The notes beneath the pieces are model-generated. The model did not search any database, was not told where the DNA came from, and saw nothing but the letters and a program-made list of their open reading frames with translations. A stretch of DNA of 64,000 nucleotides from Ignatzschineria sp. F8392 (GTDB lineage Bacteria > Pseudomonadota > Gammaproteobacteria > Cardiobacteriales > Wohlfahrtiimonadaceae), in the NCBI RefSeq assembly GCF_002252045.1, contig NZ_NEFF01000002.1, positions 186,001 to 250,000 on the forward strand. The letters are read 5' to 3'. Made by a program: the position numbers and the translations under genes. Positions 1 through 7,269 of the stretch are shown one piece after another. The number at the start of each line of letters is the position of its first letter. The stretch's first letter is position 1.

Positions 1-115
1 GTTGCCGGTTCTCACTATCGCGTTTTTCCATAAATTACGCGCCGGCAATAAGGCATCAGAGATACCGAATAGCGGGCATGCACCGGTGAAAAGAATGATA
101 TCGTTGGCTCCCGCC
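1..115 (+). repeat. Intergenic palindromic repeat, copy A
   Basis: A 115-base unit that aligns base for base in length with copy B at 878-992 and more loosely with the split copy C at 1750-1947. It has two imperfect hairpins: the first runs from TTGCCGG near its left end to CCGGCAA at 42-48, and the second from GCGGG at about 72 to CCCGC at 110-114. Conserved blocks are ACGCGCCGGCAA, GCGGGCATGCACCGG and GTTGGCTCCCGCC. It may extend past the left edge of the window. Read on the minus strand it gives a short open stretch with the peptide REPTIS..FSPVHAR, which is a by-product of the repeat and not a gene. Confidence 0.8.
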
Positions 116-305
116 ACACTATAAAACTTCCCATAATAAAAAAACACCTCCTAAAATAACAAAAGTCGGTTTTAATAAAAAAGTTAAGTATTCTAATACT
201 TTCTTAATCTCAATTTGGGCTATATTTTCGGAAGATATATACTTAGAATATAAACAACTATCATAGTTCCATGTGACAACTATTTTAAATAGAAGGAGTT
301 TAAAC

Positions 306-545
306 ATGAGTAAGCTAAGTAATAAAATCTTAAACTGGTCTAATAAACTAATTAATTTCCCTGATATTCCCAGTACATCAACACACTATACAGATTACTT
401 ATCTTCCATTAAGCCGGCAAAAGTTAAATTAAGAAGTCCTGAAGAAGATATGCAAATTGTAGCTAAAGATATCGCAAAGGCTACGGCTAAAACACTGGCA
501 CATTATGGAGATGACTATAATGAAAAAGGAGATGACAAAAAGTGA
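306..545 (+). CDS. Small hypothetical protein, upstream partner of a DUF2335-like gene
   Basis: I do not recognise this 79-residue protein. It starts at the ATG at 306, placed by a strong AAGGAG at 293-298; the longer open frame from 273 has no such site. It has no signal peptide or membrane segment. The C-terminal third is strongly charged and likely helical, and ends in Asp/Lys-rich residues. The gene overlaps the next one by 26 bases in another frame, so the two are probably translationally coupled and co-expressed. Base composition is clearly more AT-rich than the thiamine operon downstream, and the pair lies between two direct repeats, which suggests accessory DNA. Co-occurrence with the DUF2335-like gene is the only hint to function. 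Confidence 0.65.
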   Translation: MSKLSNKILNWSNKLINFPDIPSTSTHYTDYLSSIKPAKVKLRSPEEDMQIVAKDIAKATAKTLAHYGDDYNEKGDDKK

Positions 546-858
546 TAAGCCTAGTAAAACAAACCAAACCTCTTCAAACGAAACCAAAGATAATATAGTT
601 ACCGATGAAGTTGAAAGGATCACTCAAATAGCAACAAGTGATCTCCCAAGTGATATTAAAGAAGAGAAAATAAAAGAAACCCTTCAAATTGAGAGCCAAA
701 TTTTTTCTGGACCACTACCCCCTCCAATTTTATTAGAGGAGTATGAAAAAATTATTCCTGGTTCGGCAAAAGAGATTATTGAAATGTCAGTAGCTCAAAG
801 AAAACACACCATGCAAATCATAGAGATAGAGACACTGACTTATAAATATAAAAAATAA
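520..858 (+). CDS. DUF2335-like protein lacking its membrane segment
   Basis: A 112-residue protein. The start at 520 is chosen because GGAG at 507-510 precedes it by a normal distance; ATGs at 505 and 532 are alternatives. Residues about 66-95 carry the run GPLPPPILLEEYEKIIPGSA followed by a helix with an HTMQIIEIE-type charged/hydrophobic pattern. I recognise this as the hallmark of DUF2335, a family of small predicted membrane proteins of unknown role. Family members normally continue into hydrophobic helices after this helix; here the frame stops soon after, 20 bases before repeat copy B. The first half is low-complexity and rich in Lys, Asn, Ser and Thr. It may be a truncated gene or a genuinely soluble variant. 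The family call is from memory of the motif. Confidence 0.65.
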   Translation: MKKEMTKSDKPSKTNQTSSNETKDNIVTDEVERITQIATSDLPSDIKEEKIKETLQIESQIFSGPLPPPILLEEYEKIIPGSAKEIIEMSVAQRKHTMQIIEIETLTYKYKK

Positions 859-877
859 GATCAACCTGCACTGATCA

Positions 878-992
878 ATTGCCACCCATTACTATCACGT
901 TCTTTCAAGAAACACGCGCCGGCAAAAAGACATCAAAGATGCCAATTGGCGGGCATGCACCGGCAAAAAGAGCGATATCGTTGGCTCCCGCC
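878..992 (+). repeat. Intergenic palindromic repeat, copy B
   Basis: Same length (115 bases), orientation and conserved blocks as copy A. The left arm TTGCC pairs with GGCAA after the central GCCGGC at 918-923, and the right hairpin is GGCGGG at about 936 against CCCGCC at 987-992. It begins 20 bases after the stop codon of the DUF2335-like gene. Copies A and B therefore bracket the two small genes as direct repeats. Confidence 0.8.
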
Positions 993-1037
993 GATCCAAA
1001 AATCTTCTTAGAGCAACTCGACATTTATCATGATGAA

Positions 1038-1130
1038 ATATGTTGATAGGATCGACATATCTCTCGGATATGTTTAAAAAATCGGAAAAAATCGACACGT
1101 TTTAAGGATATGTTGATGGGATCGATATAT
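1038..1130. repeat. Pair of 23-base direct repeats in an AT-rich gap
   Basis: The unit ATATGTTGATRGGATCGAYA plus three more bases occurs at 1038-1060 and again at 1108-1130, 70 bases apart with three differences. A shortened GGATATGTTT lies between them. No gene is seen from 993 to 1161. The repeats could be binding sites or the remnant of a local duplication. Confidence 0.6.
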
Positions 1131-1161
1131 TGAGAAATTAGAAAGTTTCTATCCAAACATT

Positions 1162-1186
1162 AAAAAAACCTCCGCTTGGGAGGTTT
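1162..1186 (-). terminator. Intrinsic terminator of the 91-residue unknown gene
   Basis: Read on the minus strand, a perfect 8-base-pair stem AAACCTCC/GGAGGTTT with a 5-base loop is followed by a run of T (the A run at 1162-1168). It lies 66 bases past the stop codon of the minus-strand gene 1253-1528, which argues that this small gene is a real transcription unit. Confidence 0.8.
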
Positions 1187-1252
1187 CTAACAGAGCTGCA
1201 AGGTATCAAAATCCCTTGAATTATAATAGAGCCATTTTATAGATCGCTAAAA

Positions 1253-1528
1253 TTAAATCTTTGCTAGTAGCTCAAGACCTTCTTTATTATTTTCAAAACA
1301 GCGGTCGAAAGCTCTTTCTACTTGTTTAGAGTGATTATTTTCAGATAATGCTGAGCGTGGGTGCGCGACAATGTCTCTGTTTCTCTCAATTAAGATGAGA
1401 CTATATTCCAAATCTAATTGATCGGTTAACTCTTGAATACGTTGTTGACTCTCAGCCGACATATATCTTTGCGTAAATTCTTTAGAAGAAATTCTCTTTT
1501 TATCTGTTTTAAGCACTTCAGTTTTCAT
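1253..1528 (-). CDS. Hypothetical protein, 91 residues
   Basis: I do not recognise this protein. The start at 1528 is preferred over the one at 1549 because GGGAG at 1536-1540 sits at proper distance before it. It is predicted to be mostly helical and charged, with a basic N-terminus (many Lys in residues 1-15), a central stretch EYSLILIERNRDIVAHPRSA, and a Glu/Asn-rich C-terminus. No signal peptide, membrane helix or cysteine pair is visible. It has its own ribosome site and a good terminator at 1162-1186, and lies alone between repeats B and C. The size and shape would fit an antitoxin or a small regulator, but nothing in the sequence proves that. Confidence 0.6.
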   Translation of the reverse strand: MKTEVLKTDKKRISSKEFTQRYMSAESQQRIQELTDQLDLEYSLILIERNRDIVAHPRSALSENNHSKQVERAFDRCFENNKEGLELLAKI

Positions 1529-1749
1529 ATTTTCTCCCTTTAGCTTCAACCTATAATTTAATATTTATTGGAGATCTATTAAATAATAAGATCATATCTC
1601 GGCATAGGATAGATATCCTCTAACAATATAAGGGTAGCTCTCTTCTGCCATTACAAGGACGATTGAGGAAATTATTTTCTAAACACAATGAGGGATATCT
1701 GCAAATCAAGTTAGACTGCATATGTACAAATAAGTAATGATTAATCTCC

Positions 1750-1947
1750 CGGTATTATCGATGCCAAACCGCGGGCATGCACCGGTGAAAAGAATGAAAT
1801 AGTTGGCTCCCGCCGTTCAACAAACCTTCTTAAGAATAATTGATCAAAATTAATTGAGACAAAAGAGGCTGTTGAGTTGCCGGAGATTACTATCGCACTC
1901 TTCCAGAAGCTACGCGCCGGCAATGGGGCATTATCGATGCCGGACCT
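1750..1947 (+). repeat. Intergenic repeat, copy C, split and permuted
   Basis: The right half of the repeat (GCGGGCATGCACCGG through GTTGGCTCCCGCC) is at about 1754-1814. The left half (GTTGCCGG through ACGCGCCGGCAA) is at 1876-1947. They are in the reverse of the order seen in copies A and B. Both halves carry ATTATCGATGCC, at 1754-1765 and 1930-1941, exactly 176 bases apart. This fits either the inner part of a tandem of 176-base units with ends eroded, or integration of a circle carrying one repeat. Confidence 0.65.
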
Positions 1948-1991
1948 CGAAAAGGTGCCGACATGGGCTTTTTACTTAATACCTTGTTCTG

Positions 1992-2020
1992 TTTACAGAA
2001 GTTATCAAAGCTTCTACAAT
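1992..2020 (+). promoter_or_regulatory. Sigma-70 promoter of the thiBPQ operon
   Basis: A -35 box TTTACA at 1992-1997, a 17-base spacer and a -10 box TACAAT at 2015-2020 stand about a dozen bases before the first base of the TPP riboswitch. The predicted RNA start is near 2027. Confidence 0.75.
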
Positions 2021-2032
2021 AGCTCTATCTCA

Positions 2033-2131
2033 ACGGGGTGCTGTTACTTGAGAGTCGGTCGAGTTTGATCGCTCAAGGAGAGCTGAGATTTCACCCGTCG
2101 AACCTGATCCGGACAATACCGGCGGAGGGAT
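2033..2131 (+). promoter_or_regulatory. TPP riboswitch (thi box) in the thiB leader
   Basis: The conserved aptamer blocks are all present in order: ACGGGGTGC at the 5' side, GCTGAGA at 2082-2088, ACCCGTCGAACCTGATCC at 2093-2110, then GGACAATACCGGCGGAGGGA to 2130. A hairpin TTTGAG (2131-2136) with CTCAAA (2161-2166) follows and may be the expression platform, but it lacks a T run. The platform may therefore act on translation, since the AGGAG ribosome site is at about 2186-2190. Binding of thiamine pyrophosphate is expected to lower thiBPQ expression. The aptamer is known; the switching mode is inference. Confidence 0.95.
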
Positions 2132-2195
2132 TTGAGAGTCGAGATGCCCGTGGGCTCTGCCTCAAATCCTGTGACATACTTACACAGGAGCCGTT

Positions 2196-3251
2196 ATGAC
2201 AGATATAACCCTTTCTTCCCCCCTTAAGCGTCTTTCCCACACTTTTGGTAGACCACTGCGTCGAATGCTTGTGACAGCTTCTATCGTGCTAACAGGATTC
2301 TCTCCATTGGCCTTTGCCGAAAAGCCGACCTTAACTGTCTATACCTACGATTCATTTGTGGCGGAATGGGGCCCTGGACCACTGATTAAGGAACGCTTTG
2401 AAAAAACGTGTGATTGTGAGCTGAAACTTGTCTCCCTTGGTGATGGCGTCTCACTCCTCAATCGCCTACGTATGGAGGGGAAAAGAAGTAAAGCTGATCT
2501 GATCCTCGGCCTTGATAATAACCTGATCGCAGCGGCAGAAGAGACCGAGCTCTTCACCCCGGCGAATATCGATCAATCAATGCTGAAACTCCCAATCGAA
2601 TGGGAGAATAAGACCTTTATTCCCTACGATTATGGCTACTTTGCTTTTATCTACGATAAGCGCAAAATTCAAAATCCACCGACAAGTATGGATCAACTCT
2701 TAGATCCCGATAATCAGTGGAGCATTATCTACCAAGATCCACGTACAAGTACGCCGGGATTAGGCCTACTTCTCTGGATGGAGAAGATCTATGGGCAGGA
2801 GAGTGAATCTGCTTGGCAAAAAATGGCGAAAAAGACCGTTACCGTGACAAAAGGTTGGAGCGAATCCTATGGCCTCTTTCTAAAAGGGGAGAGCGATTTT
2901 GTCTTAAGTTATACCGCATCGCCCGGCTATCAGATGCTCTATGATCATGATGATAACTTTGCAGCAGCTCTCTTTGATGAAGGACACTATCTTCAAATTG
3001 AAGTGGCGGCGAAATTGAAGGCGAGCCCCCATCCGGAACTTGCCGATCAATTCCTCCAATTTATGTTAACGCCGGAATTTCAAGAGACTCTCCCGACCAC
3101 CAACTGGATGTATCCGGTGATCGATATCCCGCTTCCTGCCGTCTATAATGCATTGCCCTTACCGGCAAAAGCACTGCTCTTTAGTGCAGAAGAGGTGGCA
3201 AAAGAGCGACAAAATTGGATCCGTATCTGGCAATTTGCCGTCAGTCGCTAA
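2196..3251 (+). CDS. thiB: Thiamine-binding periplasmic protein of the ABC importer
   Basis: Binds thiamine, TMP and TPP in the periplasm and delivers them to ThiPQ. The 351-residue product has a long N-terminal region with a basic stretch and hydrophobic core ending at AFA near residue 42, a plausible signal peptide. A shorter start at the Met near residue 24 would bring the length close to the usual 330. The mature part begins with YTYDSFVAEWGPGPLIK and contains DGVSLLNRLRMEGKRSKAD and LGLDNN, segments close to Escherichia coli ThiB. It is the first gene of thiBPQ, directly behind a TPP riboswitch, so it should be induced when TPP is low. Family assignment is firm; the exact start is less so. 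Confidence 0.95.
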   Translation: MTDITLSSPLKRLSHTFGRPLRRMLVTASIVLTGFSPLAFAEKPTLTVYTYDSFVAEWGPGPLIKERFEKTCDCELKLVSLGDGVSLLNRLRMEGKRSKADLILGLDNNLIAAAEETELFTPANIDQSMLKLPIEWENKTFIPYDYGYFAFIYDKRKIQNPPTSMDQLLDPDNQWSIIYQDPRTSTPGLGLLLWMEKIYGQESESAWQKMAKKTVTVTKGWSESYGLFLKGESDFVLSYTASPGYQMLYDHDDNFAAALFDEGHYLQIEVAAKLKASPHPELADQFLQFMLTPEFQETLPTTNWMYPVIDIPLPAVYNALPLPAKALLFSAEEVAKERQNWIRIWQFAVSR

Positions 3252-3276
3252 CGATTAGATCACTATTAAACCGTTA

Positions 3277-4869
3277 ATGATTAATCGACAACTGATTCCC
3301 GGGCTGTTGGCCTCATCGCTCTTGGTGATAGTGGCACTCCTTGCGTTTGGTGCGCTTTGGTTCTTCGCCCCTAATGTCTCGCTCAGTGAGATCTTAGGGG
3401 ATCGCTACCTCTGGCATGTGATCGGCTTTACCTTCTATCAGGCGCTACTGTCGGCACTGCTCTCGGTCGGTCCGGCGATTTTACTAGCTCGAGCGCTCTA
3501 TCGTCGCCGATTTGTCGGGCGCACATTGCTGCTTCGCCTCTCGGCAATGACCTTAGTCCTTCCGGTTTTGGTGGCGGTTTTTGGTATTCTCTCGATCTAT
3601 GGCAAAAATGGTTGGCTTGCTACTCTTCTTCACTTTTTTGGGCTCGAATATCGCTTCTCCCCTTATGGGCTACAAGGGATTCTCCTTGCTCATGTCTTCT
3701 TCAATCTCCCCTTGGCAACGCGCATGTTACTGCAAGCGCTTGAAGGAATCTCGGTGGAGCAGAGACAGATATCGGCACAATTAGGGCTCAATGAGTGGCA
3801 ACAATTTCGCATTATGGAGTGGCCCTATCTTCGCCGGCAGCTACTTCCGACCGCAGCGCTCATCTTTATGCTCTGCTTTTCAAGCTTTGCAACAGTCCTC
3901 GCTTTAGGGGGCGGACCACGCGCAACAACCATTGAACTTGCGATCTATCAAGCCTTAAGTTATGACTTTGACCCCGGAAGAGCGGCGATTTTAGCGCTAA
4001 TTCAACTCTTCTTCTGTATCGGCCTGATGCTGATCAGCCAGCGGATCAATAGCGCCTTTGCCATTGGCACCACAACGCGCCGATCGTGGTTTGATCCTGC
4101 TGATAATCGTTTTCGACAGGTGCGAGATTTTGTGGTGATTATGATCGCCCTGCTCCTACTCCTACCGCCACTGATCGCCATTGTGGCAGATGGGCTCAAT
4201 CGCCGAGTGTGGGAGGTATTGCAACAATCGGCTCTCTGGCAAGCCACCTTCACCTCACTCTTTATCGCCCTTTGTGCCGGGCTTTTAGCAGTAACTTTAA
4301 CGATGATGCTCCTCTGGAGTAGCCGAGAATTGCGTCTCCGCCGAGCCGTTAAATGGGGGCAAGCGATGGAACTGAGCGGCCTTCTGATTTTAGCGATGCC
4401 GGGAATTGTATTGGCGACAGGATTTTTTATCCTCTTTAATGAGACGATCGGTATTCCCCAATCGCCCTATGCCTTAGTGATTCTAACCAATGCCCTCTTA
4501 GCGATTCCCTATGCCCTTAAAACATTGGAGAATCCGATGCGAGATCTTGCGGAGCGTTATAACCCCCTCTGCCACTCGCTTGCCATTAGTGGTTGGCGTC
4601 GGCTCTCCATCATTGAGCTTCGAGCACTTAAGAAACCGATCGCCCAAGCACTCGCCTTCGCCTCTGTTCTCTCCATTGGCGATTTTGGCGTAGTCGCCCT
4701 CTTTGGGAATGAAGATTTCCGTACACTCCCCTACTATCTCTATCAACAATTAGGCGCTTATCGCACCAATGATGGCGCAGTGACGGCGATGCTTCTACTA
4801 CTGCTCTGCTTTATTCTCTTTACCCTCTTAGAAATGATCTCAGGACGCACCATAGAGGAGGAGAGATGA
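3277..4869 (+). CDS. thiP: Thiamine ABC transporter permease
   Basis: Inner-membrane permease of the thiamine importer, 530 residues, near the usual length of about 536. It is one polypeptide with two permease halves and about a dozen hydrophobic segments. Each half has an EAA-like loop: residues about 163-185 ([20 protein letters not shown]) and about 428-455 ([19 protein letters not shown]). It follows thiB by 25 bases, and its stop overlaps the thiQ start in ATGA at 4866-4869, so the three genes are one TPP-controlled operon. No defects are seen. Confidence 0.95.
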   Translation: MINRQLIPGLLASSLLVIVALLAFGALWFFAPNVSLSEILGDRYLWHVIGFTFYQALLSALLSVGPAILLARALYRRRFVGRTLLLRLSAMTLVLPVLVAVFGILSIYGKNGWLATLLHFFGLEYRFSPYGLQGILLAHVFFNLPLATRMLLQALEGISVEQRQISAQLGLNEWQQFRIMEWPYLRRQLLPTAALIFMLCFSSFATVLALGGGPRATTIELAIYQALSYDFDPGRAAILALIQLFFCIGLMLISQRINSAFAIGTTTRRSWFDPADNRFRQVRDFVVIMIALLLLLPPLIAIVADGLNRRVWEVLQQSALWQATFTSLFIALCAGLLAVTLTMMLLWSSRELRLRRAVKWGQAMELSGLLILAMPGIVLATGFFILFNETIGIPQSPYALVILTNALLAIPYALKTLENPMRDLAERYNPLCHSLAISGWRRLSIIELRALKKPIAQALAFASVLSIGDFGVVALFGNEDFRTLPYYLYQQLGAYRTNDGAVTAMLLLLLCFILFTLLEMISGRTIEEER

Positions 4870-5708
4870 TACAAGAAAGGATTTTAACGATGACGCAAGA
4901 GATGACGCCAGTGATGATTCAGCTCAACAATATCCACTACTATTTAAGACGCGCAAAGGGAGATCGAAAAGAGGACAAGAGTCATCACAAGATTGCTCAC
5001 TCTTCCCACTCTGACGACTCTGCCCATGCGCCACTACAGATGCGCTTCGATTTTACTATCACACAAGGGGAGCGAGTGGCCATTATGGGGCCAAGTGGTG
5101 CCGGGAAGAGTACGCTCCTCAATCTGATCAGCGGTTTTCAATACCCGGAAAGCGGAAAGATCTACCTCAATGGGGAAAACTTCACCACAGCACCGCCGGC
5201 AAAACGGCCGGTTTCGATGCTCTTTCAGGAGAATAATCTCTTTAACCATCTCACCGTTCGCCAAAATATCGGCTTAGGGATCGCACCGACACTGCGCCTA
5301 AAAGCAGAGGAGCAGAAAACCGTTGCAGCAATTGCAGAGCAGGTGGGGCTTACAGAGTTTCTCGATCGCTTACCAGGACAACTCTCCGGCGGACAACGAC
5401 AGAGAGTCGCCCTTGCTCGCTGTTTTATTCGGGAGCAACCGATTCTGCTACTCGATGAACCCTTCTCTGCCCTCGATCCGGCCCTGCGCCATGAGATGCT
5501 CCTCTTACTCGAAGAGCGTTGCCGTGCGCGCGATATCACCCTGCTGATGGTCTCCCACAATATTGAAGATGCGCATCAAATTGCGCCTCGAACGTTAGTG
5601 ATCGATCGCGGAGGAATCGCTTATGATGGCGCCACTGAAAAGCTCCTTAGCGGAGAAGATCCTGCTGCGCTACTATTGGGAATTACCCAACCCCCCAATA
5701 ATTCCTAA
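4866..5708 (+). CDS. thiQ: Thiamine ABC transporter ATP-binding protein, with an unusual His-rich insert
   Basis: ATPase that powers thiamine import. Seen motifs are Walker [10 protein letters not shown] (about residue 75), Q-loop FQENN, signature [11 protein letters not shown], Walker [13 protein letters not shown] and the switch His in MVSHN. At 280 residues it is longer than the usual 230 or so. The N-terminal strand [10 protein letters not shown] is separated from the next strand MRFDFTI by an extra segment of about 26 residues, rich in Lys, His, Ser and Asp. The start overlapping thiP could also be too early; a Met at about residue 14 or 17 would trim the extension but not the insert. 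The insert would sit on a surface loop near the nucleotide site; its function is unknown. Confidence 0.93.
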   Translation: MIQERILTMTQEMTPVMIQLNNIHYYLRRAKGDRKEDKSHHKIAHSSHSDDSAHAPLQMRFDFTITQGERVAIMGPSGAGKSTLLNLISGFQYPESGKIYLNGENFTTAPPAKRPVSMLFQENNLFNHLTVRQNIGLGIAPTLRLKAEEQKTVAAIAEQVGLTEFLDRLPGQLSGGQRQRVALARCFIREQPILLLDEPFSALDPALRHEMLLLLEERCRARDITLLMVSHNIEDAHQIAPRTLVIDRGGIAYDGATEKLLSGEDPAALLLGITQPPNNS

Positions 5709-5756
5709 TAATCCAAAATAATCCGAGACAACCCAGCATAGAGATAAATGAGATTC

Positions 5757-5804
5757 AAAAAAAGAGTGCCACCCTATGGATAGCACCCTTTGATAACACT
5801 CTTT
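5757..5804 (-). terminator. Terminator of the dehydrogenase operon
   Basis: On the minus strand an 8-base-pair stem (5797-5804 with 5761-5768) closes a larger loop and runs into a T tract (A run 5757-5763). It sits 14 bases past the stop of the cytochrome c gene and is convergent with thiQ. Confidence 0.5.
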
Positions 5805-5817
5805 GATAAACGCCTTA

Positions 5818-7266
5818 TTAAGTACGCGCTCCTTTTCGGCGGAAATGCACCACGCCCCAGATAATGAGCAGAAGCAGAATCACTCCGCCGATCGCCATTC
5901 CCGGTAGCATAAAGGGTTGCGCCTTTAAAAGTAACGGTGCCGGACCGCCTAAACGAACCTCGCGCACCATCTCTGGTGTAATCTTCACCGATTGATTTCC
6001 ATACTTTTCATAGACAAACTGTACAATTCTAGCGATCTGGGTATCATCTAACGCCTGTGTCGGTGAGTTGACCCCAAAGTTAGGCATATAGTAACGGGTC
6101 TCCCCAACCTTACGATCAACCCCATTGAGGATCGCGGCAATCGCATTACTCGGATTGTAATCACCTGTTGCCGTATTGTGGTAGAGCGAGGGATAGAACT
6201 GCTCAGGCGTTCCACTGCCATCATTTTGGTGACAAGATGAACAGTAAGCACTATAGAGGCTCTCCCCACTCTTTAGAGTGTGATAGGCATCAACAGGCTC
6301 TGTTCCTCGAAGGAGAATATCCACATCAAATGGCGCACCGTAACTATCTCGCGGTGCTTTCTGCTCACTACTCTCGATCGCTTTTACACTGCGAATATAG
6401 GTCGCAATCGCTTGAAGATCCTCGATCCGAAGATGTTGGAAACTATCGGAAACAGCTTCTGCCATCGGCCCGCCCGCTTGTGCTTTGCCATCAAGAAGCC
6501 CTTGCTGAAGATAGGTGACCAGATCATCTTGAGACCAATTACCGATCCCGGCATTGATGCTTGAGGTGATATTAGGGGCATACCATGAACCAAGCTGTCC
6601 GCCGGCAAGGTATTGACTCTTCTCCTCCCCCATCATCATATCCCGGGGTGTATGACAGGTACTACAGTGAGCAAGTGCCTCTACAATATAAGCCCCACGA
6701 TTCCACTCATCACTCTGTGAAGTATCTGGCTGAAAAGGGCCTTTATCGAGAAAGAGTCCATTCCAAACAATCATCATCGAACGCATATCGAATGGAAAAG
6801 GGAGATCTGTATGATGAGTCGGCGCTATATCTACCGGTGTAACTGCCGTCATAAAGTAGGCGTAGAGATCAGCGATATCTTCATCTTTCAGCTTTGTGTA
6901 AGCAGTATAGGGCATCGCCGGATAGAGATGCTCACCATCGGCGCGAATACCTTTACGTAAAACATCCCGAAATTGTGCAAGGGTATAGTTACCAATACCA
7001 TACTCTTTTGAGGGTGTGATATTACTGGAGTAGATATCTCCTAAAGGCGAGCTTACGGCATAACCGCCGGCAAAAGGTTTCCCATTCTCGGCAAAGTTGG
7101 TGTGACAGGCCTGACAATCCCCTAAAATTGAGAGATACTCCCCCCGCTTTGCATCACCGGTTATCGTACTAAGATCGCGCTCCCCCGTTGCCATCGCTAT
7201 AGTTGGCAGCATTGTGGCAAAAGAGAAAGAGAGTGCGAGAAGGAGTGATTGTGATAATTTTTTCAT
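5818..7266 (-). CDS. Triheme cytochrome c subunit of a membrane FAD-dependent sugar/alcohol dehydrogenase
   Basis: Carries electrons from the flavin subunit to the ubiquinone pool. The 482-residue protein has a signal peptide (to about residue 26, ending in AMA). It has three CxxCH heme sites, CQACH near residue 56, CSTCH near 202 and CSSCH near 343, each in its own cytochrome c domain with downstream Met ligands (for example YPAMPY, YYMPN). A C-terminal hydrophobic helix followed by HFRRKGART anchors it in the inner membrane. This layout matches the cytochrome subunits of gluconate, sorbitol and fructose dehydrogenases. It is the last gene of the operon, 3 bases after the flavin subunit. The substrate of the complex cannot be told from this subunit. 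Confidence 0.9.
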   Translation of the reverse strand: MKKLSQSLLLALSFSFATMLPTIAMATGERDLSTITGDAKRGEYLSILGDCQACHTNFAENGKPFAGGYAVSSPLGDIYSSNITPSKEYGIGNYTLAQFRDVLRKGIRADGEHLYPAMPYTAYTKLKDEDIADLYAYFMTAVTPVDIAPTHHTDLPFPFDMRSMMIVWNGLFLDKGPFQPDTSQSDEWNRGAYIVEALAHCSTCHTPRDMMMGEEKSQYLAGGQLGSWYAPNITSSINAGIGNWSQDDLVTYLQQGLLDGKAQAGGPMAEAVSDSFQHLRIEDLQAIATYIRSVKAIESSEQKAPRDSYGAPFDVDILLRGTEPVDAYHTLKSGESLYSAYCSSCHQNDGSGTPEQFYPSLYHNTATGDYNPSNAIAAILNGVDRKVGETRYYMPNFGVNSPTQALDDTQIARIVQFVYEKYGNQSVKITPEMVREVRLGGPAPLLLKAQPFMLPGMAIGGVILLLLIIWGVVHFRRKGART

Positions 7267-7269
7267 AAT

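Noticed and set aside
895-1098. Open frame of 67 residues on minus with REPTISLFLPVHAR
   Set aside because: It is read through repeat copy B, and a similar peptide appears at 1741-1923 from copy C; a by-product of the repeat, with no ribosome site.
1741-1923. Open frame of 60 residues on minus over repeat copy C
   Set aside because: Same reason: translation of the repeat itself.
1-1950. True integron attC sites with gene cassettes
   Set aside because: The repeats lack proper GTTRRRY and RYYYAAC core sites (GTTGGCT breaks the pattern) and no integrase gene is visible; kept only as a cassette-like layout.
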